DNA of 37,217 nucleotides from Alphaproteobacteria bacterium. GTDB lineage: Bacteria > Pseudomonadota > Alphaproteobacteria > Puniceispirillales > Puniceispirillaceae. The position numbers and the translations under genes are program-made. Every line of letters begins with the position of its first letter. Within the stretch, counting starts at the first letter, position 1. Under the pieces are notes generated by a model. It made no database searches and was not told where the DNA came from. It saw nothing but the letters and a program-made list of their open reading frames with translations. The stretch spans positions 1-37,217 of the forward strand of contig WTJO01000019.1 in the NCBI GenBank assembly GCA_011524805.1, in the 5' to 3' direction. Positions 9,110-19,000 of this stretch are shown here, in pieces.

Positions 9110-10597
9110 TTAAAATCGTGGAATATCAGGATGCGGTAACTTGCCATGATGTACATGAAGCCTGCCTAGCTCGGCACATCTGTGCAGAACAGGAAATACC
9201 TTGCCCGGATTTAACAGATGCTGCGGATCAAATGCACATTTCAGGCGCTGCTGCTGTTTGAGATCATCTTCGGTAAACATCTCACCCATCAAATCTCGCT
9301 TTTCTACACCAACCCCATGTTCACCTGTCAGCACACCGCCTAGCGCAACACAGTTTCGCAGGATATCGGCGCCAAATTCCTCTGCCCGTTCAAGCTCGCC
9401 CGGCTGGTTCGCATCAAACAGAATCAGAGGATGCAGATTGCCGTCACCTGCATGAAATACATTGGCAACCCTAAGGCCATATTTCTGGCTCATTGAGGCC
9501 ATGCGGGTTAGCATTTCAGGCAAAGCCTTGCGCGGGATGGTACCATCCATACAAAGATAATCTGGCGAGATACGCCCCACCGCTGGAAAGGCCGATTTGC
9601 GCCCTGCCCAGAACTGGTTTCTCTCAGCCTCCGAAGTGCTGGCACGGATAGAGGTTGCTCCAGCCTTTTTCACAATTTCAGAGACAGCATTGATCAGAAA
9701 ATCAACTTCTGTTTCAGGGCCGTCTAGCTCAACAATCAGCAAGGCCGCCGCCTCTCTTGGATAGCCTGCCCCGACAAAATCTTCTGCCGCATTAATCGCA
9801 GGGCCGTCCATCATCTCCATACCGGCCGGAATAATGCCGGCAGCAATAACGTCACTTACCGCCTGCCCGCCTTCCTGCGCACTGTCAAACCCTACCAATA
9901 GGGCGCGCTGGCTCGCCGGTTTGCGTAATATCCGTACAGTGACTTCGGTAACCACACCCAGCAGACCCTCAGACCCAGTCATCACCCCTAGAATATCAAA
10001 CCCGTCAGCATCCAGATGCTTTCCGCCCAGACGCAATATCTCGCCATCCATCGTGACCATTTCAATGCCAAGCACATTATTTGTGGTCAGCCCGTATTTC
10101 AGGCAATGCACCCCGCCCGAATTTTCAGCGATATTGCCGCCAATTGAACAGGCTATCTGGCTTGACGGATCAGGCGCATAATAAAAGCCCTCATCCTGAA
10201 CGGCCTGCGTAATGCCAAGATTGGTGACGCCGGGCTGTGCGGTCACTGCTCTGTTTTCATAATCAATTTCGGTAATTTTGTTAAATTTACCAAGCCCCAG
10301 AAGCACGCCATCTGACAACGGAATAGCCCCGCCAGATAATGAGGTGCCTGCCCCCCGTGGTACAATCTTTACCGCATTATCACGGCACCAGCGCATCACA
10401 TCAGCTACCTGCTGTGTGGTTTCAGGCAGGACAACTACAAGCGGCTGATTTCGATAGGCAGACAGCCCATCCGTATCAAAAGCGCTCATGCTTTTATCAT
10501 CATCAATCACACATCCGGCTGGCAGCATTGATTTCAATGCAGAGACAATCTCAGCCCGTCTATCCAGAATCCCCTGATCTGCGTTCGGTAACAGCAT
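9110..10597 (-). CDS. glcD: Glycolate oxidase subunit GlcD (FAD-linked)
   Basis: VVPRGAGTSLSGGAIPLSDGVLLGLGKFNKI, AEDSGG-like NSGGVHCLKYGLTTNNVLGIE, VFHAGDGNLHPLILFD, GVLTGEHGVGVEKRDLM. Confidence 0.95.
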   Translation of the reverse strand: MLLPNADQGILDRRAEIVSALKSMLPAGCVIDDDKSMSAFDTDGLSAYRNQPLVVVLPETTQQVADVMRWCRDNAVKIVPRGAGTSLSGGAIPLSDGVLLGLGKFNKITEIDYENRAVTAQPGVTNLGITQAVQDEGFYYAPDPSSQIACSIGGNIAENSGGVHCLKYGLTTNNVLGIEMVTMDGEILRLGGKHLDADGFDILGVMTGSEGLLGVVTEVTVRILRKPASQRALLVGFDSAQEGGQAVSDVIAAGIIPAGMEMMDGPAINAAEDFVGAGYPREAAALLIVELDGPETEVDFLINAVSEIVKKAGATSIRASTSEAERNQFWAGRKSAFPAVGRISPDYLCMDGTIPRKALPEMLTRMASMSQKYGLRVANVFHAGDGNLHPLILFDANQPGELERAEEFGADILRNCVALGGVLTGEHGVGVEKRDLMGEMFTEDDLKQQQRLKCAFDPQHLLNPGKVFPVLHRCAELGRLHVHHGKLPHPDIPRF

Positions 10598-10723
10598 ATT
10601 ATCTTCCTAAATGAGTTTGCGTCATCAAAGATGGCGAATTTATACCAAAAATATAATTCTACCGTTCCTTTTCAACAGAACGAAGAGTATCACTATCACG
10701 ATTTAAGAACAAACATATGATGT

Positions 10724-10746
10724 GCCTTTCCGCATCGTGGAAAGGC
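10724..10746. other. Perfect 8-bp hairpin GCCTTTCC-N7-GGAAAGGC in the rpmJ-glcD intergenic region
   Basis: Arms 10724-10731 / 10739-10746, loop GCATCGT. Confidence 0.55.
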
Positions 10747-10758
10747 GTTTTAGATAAT

Positions 10759-10789
10759 GAAAAAGCCGCATATCATGTGACATACGGCT
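10759..10789 (-). terminator. Rho-independent terminator downstream of rpmJ
   Basis: Minus strand AGCCGTATGTCACATGATATGCGGCTTTTTC: 11-bp stem with two wobbles, ACAT loop, T-tract. Confidence 0.85.
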
Positions 10790-10849
10790 GATTACACTAT
10801 AATTTTGGGTTGCAGCTTGATGCAAGCGCAACAAATCGGGCGCGAGATG

Positions 10850-10975
10850 CTAGCCCTGACGTGCCTTCATTCTTGGATTCTTTTTGTTAATCACATAAAG
10901 ACGGCCACGACGGCGTACTACCTGACAGTTACGGTCGCGGTTTTTCAAGGTTTTCAGAGAGCTTGCAACTTTCAT
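10850..10975 (-). CDS. rpmJ: 50S ribosomal protein L36 (41 aa; below the ORF-track size cutoff)
   Basis: Hand translation [41 protein letters not shown]. Confidence 0.96.
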   Translation of the reverse strand: MKVASSLKTLKNRDRNCQVVRRRGRLYVINKKNPRMKARQG

Positions 10976-11061
10976 TTTCTTAACTTTCGCCCACATGCCC
11001 GAAACGGGCTAAATTCGTCATTGAGCCCGCACAATAGACAAGACACCACAGAAGGTCAAGC

Positions 11062-11736
11062 CTAAAGGCGAAAATCTGCCGAAACCTGACATCCTGCGAG
11101 CCCGCAATAGCCGTTTGGGTTTTTATGCAGATATTGCTGATGATAATCTTCAGCATAGAAAAAATTATCTTCTTTCCTGATTTCGGTGGTGATAGCGCCA
11201 TATCCTGCACTTGCCAGCGCCTGACCATATATCTGTGCTGTCTGACGCGCGCACCCTAGGGATTCATCATCATCAAGATACAGGGCTGTGCGATATTGTG
11301 TGCCTCTGTCATTGCCCTGCCGCATTGCCTGCGTAGGATCATGCTCTTCCCAGAAAATCTTCAACAGCGCTTCAAGCGGGACGATACCGGCATCATATAT
11401 AATCAGCACCGCCTCTGTGTGGCCAGTTTGCCCCGAACATACCTCTTCATAGGTCGGATGCGGCGTAATCCCGCCACTATATCCAACAGCCGTGCTATAC
11501 ACACCCTCCACCTGCCAGAACAGCCGCTCGGCACCCCAGAAACAGCCCATTCCGACTACCAGCCTGCTGAGATGTTCAGGAAATGGCGGCACTAGCGGTG
11601 TGCCAAGAACGCAATGCTGTTTTAGCCCGCCAAGCGGCGTATTGCGGCCAGCCAGCGCTTCAGACTTCATCGGCAATCTAGTTTTGAAAGGATTGGCAAA
11701 GAACATTGGCATTTCCTCATCTGTCATGTTCGGCAT
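11062..11736 (-). CDS. msrA: Peptide methionine sulfoxide reductase MsrA (start may be an internal Met)
   Basis: VVGMGCFWGAERLFWQVEGVYSTAVGYSGGITPHPTYEEVCSGQTGHTEAVLI, RTALY. Confidence 0.95.
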   Translation of the reverse strand: MPNMTDEEMPMFFANPFKTRLPMKSEALAGRNTPLGGLKQHCVLGTPLVPPFPEHLSRLVVGMGCFWGAERLFWQVEGVYSTAVGYSGGITPHPTYEEVCSGQTGHTEAVLIIYDAGIVPLEALLKIFWEEHDPTQAMRQGNDRGTQYRTALYLDDDESLGCARQTAQIYGQALASAGYGAITTEIRKEDNFFYAEDYHQQYLHKNPNGYCGLAGCQVSADFRL

Positions 11737-11789
11737 CTTATATCATTCAAGATAATCCCGAGATTAAGAATTGGAAGCCAGTAAATTTT

Positions 11790-12968
11790 CTATGCCTCTA
11801 GCGCTGCGATGCCGGGCAGGATTTTACCTTCAATCCATTCAAGAAACGCTCCACCAGCCAGAGATACATAGCTAAATTCTTCGGCTACCCCTGCCCCGTT
11901 CAACGCTGCGACTGTATCACCGCCCCCTGCAACAGAGGTCAACCCGCCTTTTGATTTGGCGGCCACATGACGGGCAAGCTGGTAAGTGCCCTGATCAAAT
12001 CCTGCCAGCTCAAACGCGCCCATGGGCCCGTTCCATAGCACTGTATTTGCCTTATCAATCACCTGGCCAAATGAAGCTAGGGTCTGCGCGCCTATATCAA
12101 GCATCATCTCGGCGTCTGACAGCCCGTCTGACAGCATCACCTGACGCGATGGTGCGTTAGCGGCGAACTGCTCTGCCACGATTCCGTCTATGGGCAGATG
12201 GATGGTGCATCCGCTTGTGCTGGCCGTGGCTTCGATTTCCCTGACAATCTCCAGCATCTCAGGTTCGGCCAGAGACGCACCCATCTCATAGCCGCGCGCC
12301 AGTGCAAAGGTGTTGGCCATGCCGCCGCCCAGCAGAATATGATCTGTCTTGTCTACCAGATGGTTCAAAACGGCTAGCTTGGTAGATACTTTTGCACCCC
12401 CAACAACAGCCACAACAGGGCGGACAGGCGCATCCAGCACCCTGTTTAATGCGGTAACTTCAGCACTTAGCAACGCCCCTGCATAGGCAGGCAGCAATGC
12501 CGCCACCGCATGCGTTGAGGCATGCGCCCGATGCGCACATGAAAACGCATCATTAATATAGACGTCACCAAACCGTGCCAGCATGGCTGCAAATGCAGGT
12601 TCATTTGCTTCTTCACCTGCAAAAAATCTCAGATTCTCAAGCATGATGACAGATGCATCAGAGCCCGTGTCAGCCTCTGGCGCATCAGGTGATAAAAGCG
12701 GCACAGCAAACCCCAATCTTGATGAGAGGTACTCTGCGACCGGCAAAAGCGAATATTCAGGCTTTATCTGCCCCTTGGGCCGCCCAAGATGAGAGCAGAG
12801 CCTGAGTTTTGCCCCTGCCTCAAGAAGTGCCTTAAGCCCGTCAACTGTCCTGTCTATGCGGGTGGTATCTGTTATCCTGCCGCCATCAATCGGGCAGTTA
12901 TAATCTACCCTGATAAGGCATGGCGTGCCTGATACATCTCCGGACAGCAACTCTGCTATATCTCTCAT
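11790..12968 (-). CDS. pgk: Phosphoglycerate kinase
   Basis: LIRVDYNCPI, LCSHLGRPKG, VINDAFSCAHRAHAS-like, VVGGAKVSTKLAVLNHLV, NGPMGAFE, VAGGGDTVAALNGAG. Confidence 0.97.
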   Translation of the reverse strand: MRDIAELLSGDVSGTPCLIRVDYNCPIDGGRITDTTRIDRTVDGLKALLEAGAKLRLCSHLGRPKGQIKPEYSLLPVAEYLSSRLGFAVPLLSPDAPEADTGSDASVIMLENLRFFAGEEANEPAFAAMLARFGDVYINDAFSCAHRAHASTHAVAALLPAYAGALLSAEVTALNRVLDAPVRPVVAVVGGAKVSTKLAVLNHLVDKTDHILLGGGMANTFALARGYEMGASLAEPEMLEIVREIEATASTSGCTIHLPIDGIVAEQFAANAPSRQVMLSDGLSDAEMMLDIGAQTLASFGQVIDKANTVLWNGPMGAFELAGFDQGTYQLARHVAAKSKGGLTSVAGGGDTVAALNGAGVAEEFSYVSLAGGAFLEWIEGKILPGIAALEA

Positions 12969-13078
12969 CTCTGGCCCCGATACAATTATCTTTGTCTGGT
13001 ATTTATGTTTCTCTGGTACAAAATTGGGATGAATTATGCAATAAGGCGTATATCAACAAGCTAAAGATTTTAACAGAG

Positions 13079-13783
13079 ATGAAACAGCCCAGCCCTACAT
13101 TTGCCGAATTCAAGTCAGGTATTCTTGATGAACTGCCACTTCAGGCAGGTATTGTGCCGTTCGGGATGGTCTATGGCATTCTGGGCGTTGAAAGCGGCAT
13201 GTCTGCACTGGAAACATTCATGCTTTCGTCAATATTATTTGGCGGTGCCAGCCAGATTGTCTTCACCCAGCTTCTGGCAGCGGCCACCCCTGCGGTTGTT
13301 CTGGTCTCGTCAATTGCGGCGATTAATGCGCGCCATATGCTCTATTCAACATCGATGCTGCCTTATCTGAGGCATTTGCCTTTGCGGTGGCGTGTTGTGC
13401 TTGCCTATCTGCTAACAGATGAGGCCTATGCAGTCACTATTAGGCGATATATCGACAAGCCACATAATCAGTATATGCATTATCATCTTCTGGGTAGTGG
13501 GCTGTTGCTATTTACGGTCTGGCAGATATCCACACTGGCCGGCATTATGCTTGGCACCACCATCCCAAAGGCGCTTTCACTTGGCTTTGCGATACCGCTA
13601 TCATTTATGGCGATTGTGATACCACTTCTGAAATCCACACCCCAGATTGTTGCCGCGCTGACCGCAGGTGTGATTGCGCTTACCTGCCAGTCACTTCCAT
13701 GGAATAGCTGGCTGATACTGGCGGCCTGTGGCGGCATTATCGCGGGCATGATATCTGACAGGCTTACAGGAGAGGCGGCATGA
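13079..13783 (+). CDS. azlC: AzlC-family branched-chain amino acid exporter, large subunit
   Basis: GIVPFGMVYGILGVESGMSALETFMLSSILFGGASQIVFTQLL, INARHMLYS; overlaps azlD by ATGA. ATG 13079 preferred over the 12920 ORF start, which overlaps pgk. Confidence 0.9.
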   Translation: MKQPSPTFAEFKSGILDELPLQAGIVPFGMVYGILGVESGMSALETFMLSSILFGGASQIVFTQLLAAATPAVVLVSSIAAINARHMLYSTSMLPYLRHLPLRWRVVLAYLLTDEAYAVTIRRYIDKPHNQYMHYHLLGSGLLLFTVWQISTLAGIMLGTTIPKALSLGFAIPLSFMAIVIPLLKSTPQIVAALTAGVIALTCQSLPWNSWLILAACGGIIAGMISDRLTGEAA

Positions 13784-14091
13784 TCTGGATTATTATGATC
13801 TGTTGTGGTCTGGCAACCTTTGCAGCGCGTTTTCTACCTCTAAGCGGAATTTTACCTGCCGAATTGCCAAAGCCTGTGCAAAAAGCAATGCAGTTTGTGC
13901 CTGTGGCTGTGCTGATGCCGATAATTCTGTCCGGTATTTTTATATCGACAGACCAGCAGATTCAGATTGACGGTAATATGCGTATCTATGCGGCCGTGAT
14001 AGCGGCTATTGTTGCAATAACAACCAGAAATGTCATCGCCACCATCATTACCGGCCTGTTATGTCTGTGGGGGCTGGATTTTCTATTTTAG
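13780..14091 (+). CDS. azlD: AzlD-family branched-chain amino acid exporter, small subunit
   Basis: ~103 aa membrane protein; FAARFLPLSGILP...VQKAMQFVPVAVLMPIILSGIF; ATGA overlap with azlC. Confidence 0.9.
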   Translation: MIWIIMICCGLATFAARFLPLSGILPAELPKPVQKAMQFVPVAVLMPIILSGIFISTDQQIQIDGNMRIYAAVIAAIVAITTRNVIATIITGLLCLWGLDFLF

Positions 14092-15015
14092 CTTTACCGG
14101 TATAAATCTGTTTAGCCGCCCATCCATAACCATCAGCCCGATTGCGACCAGTCCGAACCCTGCCATATCTGCATAGCTGACAAATTGCTGTAACAGCATT
14201 GCATCTATAACAAGCGCAAATACAGGCACGATAATCGTTACCAGCATCAGGTTGGATGCGCCTGCAAGTTCAAGAATACGGAAATATAGCGGATAGGCCA
14301 GTGCCGTGCCAAAGACACCTAGCCCTATCACCAGCAATATCATGTCAAACGGCGCAGAGAATATCGCAGGTTGCGGTGTACCTGAAAACAGGCTGGCCAC
14401 AAATACAGATATGACAGCCGAGCAGACCAACATTATAACAGCACCATGAATTGGCTGAAATCCGGCCAGTTTCACCTTGCCCCACACGCCCGCAAAAGCA
14501 TATGAAATGGTTGCCAGAATAATGGCAATCTGCCCCCATAAAATAGTGCTATCTTCTGTCCCGCCAGACAGATTTTCAAGGCCAATGGCGATGCTAACGC
14601 CAAAAATCCCAATAATAACCCCGATGATGCGGTGCCATTTTGCTGGTTCTGCCGCCAGAAACAGACCCGAGACAATTACCCCCATAAAGGCTGTATTTGC
14701 ATTCAGGATAGAGGCCATCCCGCCTGTCACATATTGCTGGCCAATGGCAATCAGGCTGAAGGGGATGATATTATTCAGCACCCCCATCACCGCACCTGCT
14801 ATCCATAAAGAACGGGTCGGCGATAATGAAAAATTGGGGACAGGCATATTGCCTGTTAACACCAGCCACGCCGTTAACGCTATCGCCCCTGTCACTAGCC
14901 TGAGGCTGACAAGCCAGTACGGGTCAAGATAGCCAAGCCCCACCTCAATAAAATAAAATGATGCGCCCCAGATAAAGGACAACAGGAGCAACAGCCCCCA
15001 CGCTATAGATGACAT
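14083..15015 (-). CDS. DMT-superfamily (EamA) transporter
   Basis: ~10 TM segments, FIWGASFYFIEVGL...; two EamA repeats. Confidence 0.9.
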   Translation of the reverse strand: MSSIAWGLLLLLSFIWGASFYFIEVGLGYLDPYWLVSLRLVTGAIALTAWLVLTGNMPVPNFSLSPTRSLWIAGAVMGVLNNIIPFSLIAIGQQYVTGGMASILNANTAFMGVIVSGLFLAAEPAKWHRIIGVIIGIFGVSIAIGLENLSGGTEDSTILWGQIAIILATISYAFAGVWGKVKLAGFQPIHGAVIMLVCSAVISVFVASLFSGTPQPAIFSAPFDMILLVIGLGVFGTALAYPLYFRILELAGASNLMLVTIIVPVFALVIDAMLLQQFVSYADMAGFGLVAIGLMVMDGRLNRFIPVKLK

Positions 15016-15057
15016 GATGTGCCTTGTGAAAAATTACCTGCCGCCCCTTATCAGGGC

Positions 15058-15822
15058 TCAATTCATAAAAGAAGTCAATGAAGCATAACCAAGCCTCAGC
15101 CCCATAAACAGAAACAGCACAAGTACCAGCTTGCGGAAAAACACCGCACTGACAAAGGGGCGCAGACGCTCACCAATGGCAAACCCTGCGATCGCTGTCA
15201 AACTGCCCAATATGCCATAGCCAATAATGCCCAGATGGAATATCGAGGTGACACTATAGCCGAAAATAATCGGCACACAGCCTATTGTCACAAGAAAACC
15301 TGTCGCATCAATAAACTGCTTTGGTGATACATTCTTCATCACCAGATATATTGTAATTGGCACACCCCATGCCGAGGTCAGCCCGCCAATCAGGCCAGCC
15401 AGCCCGCCAAGTACATATTGAAACGGCCTGTCCAGATGCGGTGGCAGATATAGCGCATGCCCAAATAGCTGATTCAGGGTAAAGCCAAAAATAGATATCG
15501 CTATCATCAGCCTGATAATATCGTTGCCAAGCGATGCGGCCAGCAATGCAGTCCCTGTCATACAGACCATCATCACACCGGCAAACCGCCAATATGACGA
15601 GATAAGCTGTCTAATGCTATCTGCCTTGCATAGCTGATAGAGGTTGGTGACTACCATAGGCATCACATTCAGACCGATTGCTTCAAGCGGTGTTACCGAA
15701 ATCGTCAATAGCGTGAGCGCGGCAGTTGGCAGACCAATACCGATAAGACCCTTGATGATACCTGCGATAAAAAAGCTGATGCCGACAATGCCGGATAATT
15801 CAGCTGTCATGGTGCTGATCAC
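15058..15822 (-). CDS. TauE/SafE-family membrane transporter
   Basis: IAGIIKGLIGIGLPTAALTLL, LAGLIGGLTSAWGVPITIYL repeated motifs, ~8 TM. Confidence 0.85.
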   Translation of the reverse strand: MISTMTAELSGIVGISFFIAGIIKGLIGIGLPTAALTLLTISVTPLEAIGLNVMPMVVTNLYQLCKADSIRQLISSYWRFAGVMMVCMTGTALLAASLGNDIIRLMIAISIFGFTLNQLFGHALYLPPHLDRPFQYVLGGLAGLIGGLTSAWGVPITIYLVMKNVSPKQFIDATGFLVTIGCVPIIFGYSVTSIFHLGIIGYGILGSLTAIAGFAIGERLRPFVSAVFFRKLVLVLFLFMGLRLGYASLTSFMN

Positions 15823-16160
15823 AAAATACCAGCCTGTCTTGTGTGTGCAGCCTTGTCCATGGCCTTGGCAAGCTCTATATCCAGCATGCTGACACCGCCT
15901 GCATCGTGGGTTGTCAGGCTGATATGCACGCGGTTATACACATTTGACCATTCGGGGTGATGATTCATCTTGTCAGCGATAATCGCGATCTGCATCATAA
16001 AGCTGATAGCACTGGCAAAACTGTCAAACCGGTAGCCAATCTCCAGCGCGTGCTTATCTTTGTTAAACTGCCAGTCAGGCAATGAGCCCAGATGCTGTTC
16101 AATTTCCTGCTGTAAGAGGACTGACACAATATGCTCCTTATCAATTATACCGACATCCAC
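15819..16160 (-). CDS. 4a-hydroxytetrahydrobiopterin (pterin-4a-carbinolamine) dehydratase family
   Basis: LPDWQFNKDKHALEIGYRFDSFASAISFMMQIAIIADKMNHHPEWSNVYNRVHISLTTHDAGGVSMLDIELA; start codon uncertain. Confidence 0.92.
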   Translation of the reverse strand: MDVGIIDKEHIVSVLLQQEIEQHLGSLPDWQFNKDKHALEIGYRFDSFASAISFMMQIAIIADKMNHHPEWSNVYNRVHISLTTHDAGGVSMLDIELAKAMDKAAHTRQAGIL

Positions 16161-16188
16161 ATATCACCATAGAACAGGAAGCCGGATA

Positions 16189-16647
16189 TTGAAAACTCTT
16201 CTTTTCATCGCCCATACTCCGTCTGAAAATACCCGCCTGCTGGCCACACAGGCGATTGCCAGTATTCAGGAATATGCGCCCGCCCTCAGGCTTGTAACTA
16301 AACAGCCTCAAGAGGTGCAGATAGAAGATGGGCTGGCATGTGACGGTATCATGCTTGGGACTATTGAAAATATCGGCTATATGTCGGGCATGACAAAAGA
16401 TATGTTTGACAGATGCTATAATGGCTGGTTGGACAGGCAGGCAGGCTTGCCAGCTTGCATATATATCCGCGCAGGGCTTGACGGCACAGCCACCAGACAG
16501 GCCATTAATGCCATCGCAACTGGTCTGAAATGGCGCCTTGTCCAGCCGCCTATTGTGCTAAAGGGCAGCTTTTGTGATAGCTTTGGCGACACATTATCAG
16601 AACAGGCGGCAGGCTTTGCTGCGGGGCTTGAGCAGGGTATATTCTAG
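16189..16647 (+). CDS. Flavodoxin-like fold protein / NAD(P)H-dependent oxidoreductase, probable TTG start
   Basis: LKTLLFIAHTPSENTRLLATQAI...DGIMLGTIENIGYMSGMTKDMFDRCYN; upstream ATG of the ORF overlaps the divergent pterin dehydratase gene. Confidence 0.7.
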   Translation: MKTLLFIAHTPSENTRLLATQAIASIQEYAPALRLVTKQPQEVQIEDGLACDGIMLGTIENIGYMSGMTKDMFDRCYNGWLDRQAGLPACIYIRAGLDGTATRQAINAIATGLKWRLVQPPIVLKGSFCDSFGDTLSEQAAGFAAGLEQGIF

Positions 16648-16708
16648 GGGCAGTTATCTGGCGCAATGGCAGGGTTGTGATCGCCAGCATGTAAGGAACA
16701 GGGTTGTT

Positions 16709-17251
16709 ATGCGTATTGTGTCAATGGCAAGTGAAATTCTGCCTCTGGCGGCCTTTTTTCTAGGCAATCATTTTGGCAATATTTTTGTGGCGGCCACAGC
16801 CGGTGTCATAACCGCCGCCATTATCATTATTTTCACCAGATTTAGCGAGGGGCGCTGGGCCTATTTTGCACTATTTTCGGTGCTGCTTCAGGCGGTGTTT
16901 ACCATTGCCGCCCTGATTATGTCTGACAGCCTGTTTATCAAAATCCAGCCTACCCTGTTTAATGGTATTTTTGGTGTTATCCTGCTGGCAGGCAGACTTC
17001 GCGGCATGGCCGTGATGAAGCTGTTTTTTGGGGCACAATTCCAGCTTACACAGGCCACATGGCTGACCCTGTCGATGCGGTGGGGGATATTTTTCTGCTG
17101 TAACGCGCTGATGAATGAATGGGCATGGCGCAATCTAAGTGATGATGGCTGGGTCTATTTCAAGATATTTTTTGTGGCACCGCTCAGCCTGCTATTCATG
17201 GCCGCACAAATCCCGATTACCCTAAGAGGCAGAACGGATAAAGCTGACTAG
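16709..17251 (+). CDS. Septation protein A / YciB-like inner membrane protein
   Basis: Multi-TM; PTLFNGIFGVILLAGRLRG, NALMNEWAWRNLSDDGWVYFKIFFVAPLSLLFMAAQIP typical of the YciB/IspZ family. Confidence 0.8.
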   Translation: MRIVSMASEILPLAAFFLGNHFGNIFVAATAGVITAAIIIIFTRFSEGRWAYFALFSVLLQAVFTIAALIMSDSLFIKIQPTLFNGIFGVILLAGRLRGMAVMKLFFGAQFQLTQATWLTLSMRWGIFFCCNALMNEWAWRNLSDDGWVYFKIFFVAPLSLLFMAAQIPITLRGRTDKAD

Positions 17252-17262
17252 CCAGCACACTA

Positions 17263-18423
17263 TCAGCTATCTGTGCGCATATCCCGTAATTCGGCCAGTG
17301 TGGTTGCGCCTAGCTGAACCATGGTATTTTCCAGCTCGTCTTTGAGGATGGCGGCAACATGTTCTGCCCCGCCCTGCCCCATCGCCGCCATACCAAACAG
17401 AAAGGCACGGCCACACATCACAAAATCTGCACCGCTGGCAATGGCGCGCGCTACATCCAGCCCCGAACGGATGCCGCTATCAAGTGCGATTGGCACATCA
17501 TTGCCGGCCATCTTGCGGATATCGCCTAGCATATCAATGCTGGCAGGCACAGCGTCAATCTGTCTGCCGCCATGGTTTGAGACAATCAGCCCGTCAACAC
17601 CTGCTGCAAGGGCACGCTCTGCATCTGCAACAGACAGCAACCCCTTGACAAGCATAGGGCCATCCCATTCTTTTCTGATCTCGTCCAGATAATCCCATGT
17701 CAGAGAGCCGTTAAGCTGGCTGCCGATAAATTCGCTAATATTCCGCAAGGCAGATTTCTGCGCATAGGGTTCAAGATTTTTGAATCTGAATTTGCCACCA
17801 TTTGCCAGCACAGATAGCGCCCAGTGCGGATGCAGCATAGATTGCCAGAAGACGCGCGGGGTTAGTGCCATCGGGTTACGAGAGCCTATTGGCGCACCAG
17901 CCAGCCGCATGGCTTCACGGCGTGACGGCCCCGGCACATCTGCGGTAACAATCAGCGCCTTCATACCTGCCTGTTTTGCTCTGCCCAACAGGTCTGCCAT
18001 TATCTGTCTGTCATTTGGGGCATAAAGCTGAAACCAGCTAGTGTCATTATTGACCGCAGCTACCTCTTCAATAGACGCCCCTGCAACTGTGCTAAGCGCA
18101 TAGGGAAAGTTAAATTTCTTTGCCGCCTGAGCCAGCGCCTTTTCAGAGCCCGGCCAGATAAGCGACTGAAGCCCGATAGGCGACACACCAAACGGCAGGG
18201 CATAATGCTGAGACAGAAATGTGCAGCTGGTATCAGGTGATACTCTACCGCGCAGAAACCTAGGGGTGAGATGCACAGATGAAAGACGTTCTTCATTGCG
18301 GCTTACCGCCTGTTCGGCGCCTGTGCCACACGCCATATAGGCATGGACAAAGGGCGGCAATCTGCGCTTTGCCACAGGCACCATATCGCTGATACGCAAT
18401 AGTTTATCTGGGCTCGTCATCAT
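17263..18423 (-). CDS. FMN-dependent alpha-hydroxy acid dehydrogenase (LldD/glycolate oxidase-type family)
   Basis: LPFGVSPIGLQSLIWPGSE, ALIVTADVPGPSRREAMR, GLIVSNHGGRQIDAVPASIDML, ALDSGIRSGLDVARAIASGADFVMCGRAFLFG. Confidence 0.93.
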   Translation of the reverse strand: MMTSPDKLLRISDMVPVAKRRLPPFVHAYMACGTGAEQAVSRNEERLSSVHLTPRFLRGRVSPDTSCTFLSQHYALPFGVSPIGLQSLIWPGSEKALAQAAKKFNFPYALSTVAGASIEEVAAVNNDTSWFQLYAPNDRQIMADLLGRAKQAGMKALIVTADVPGPSRREAMRLAGAPIGSRNPMALTPRVFWQSMLHPHWALSVLANGGKFRFKNLEPYAQKSALRNISEFIGSQLNGSLTWDYLDEIRKEWDGPMLVKGLLSVADAERALAAGVDGLIVSNHGGRQIDAVPASIDMLGDIRKMAGNDVPIALDSGIRSGLDVARAIASGADFVMCGRAFLFGMAAMGQGGAEHVAAILKDELENTMVQLGATTLAELRDMRTDS

Positions 18424-18495
18424 TCCCCCGAAATATCACACTATCTTTACCTTGCCGGCAGATAGCCAGCATTTACCCATATCCAGATGGCGAGG

Positions 18496-18882
18496 CTAGT
18501 TGCTGAACTGTTTTAGATAGGCAATGACATTTGCTCTATCATCTTCTTTTTTCAGGCCGGCAAAGGCCATTTTCGTACCTTTAATATATTTTTTAGGTGC
18601 GGCAAGATAGCCATCAAGCGTTTCGTCATTCCACACAATGCCCGAGGCTTTCATGGCCTTTGAATATTTTTTATATCCTTCTGCTGTGCCCGCAGTGCGG
18701 CCAAACAGATTTACCAGATGAGGGCCTGTCTTGTGTTTTTCTTCAACAACATGGCATGCCTTGCATTTTTTGAATACCTTTTCGCCCGCCGCCACATCAC
18801 CTGCCAGCGCAGGGGCAGCAAAAAAGATAGATGCAACGCCAATATAAAGAGATAGGGTTTTCTTCAGTGTCATAATATCCAA
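18496..18882 (-). CDS. Class I c-type cytochrome (c2-like), exported
   Basis: Signal peptide, [39 protein letters not shown]-like, [24 protein letters not shown]. Confidence 0.93.
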   Translation of the reverse strand: MDIMTLKKTLSLYIGVASIFFAAPALAGDVAAGEKVFKKCKACHVVEEKHKTGPHLVNLFGRTAGTAEGYKKYSKAMKASGIVWNDETLDGYLAAPKKYIKGTKMAFAGLKKEDDRANVIAYLKQFSN

Positions 18883-19000
18883 TCCTGTCGATCATCTGGT
18901 TTGGCCTTCATCTTAAAGGCGTTAAAGCTAGATGTGTAGTTATTTTTCCGCCAGCCGCAAACTGATTTATGCAACCGGCTGTCAAGATGCACACCTGCCC

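Noticed and set aside
10805-11065. Plus-strand 86-aa ORF
   Set aside because: Antisense to rpmJ, which translates perfectly on the minus strand.
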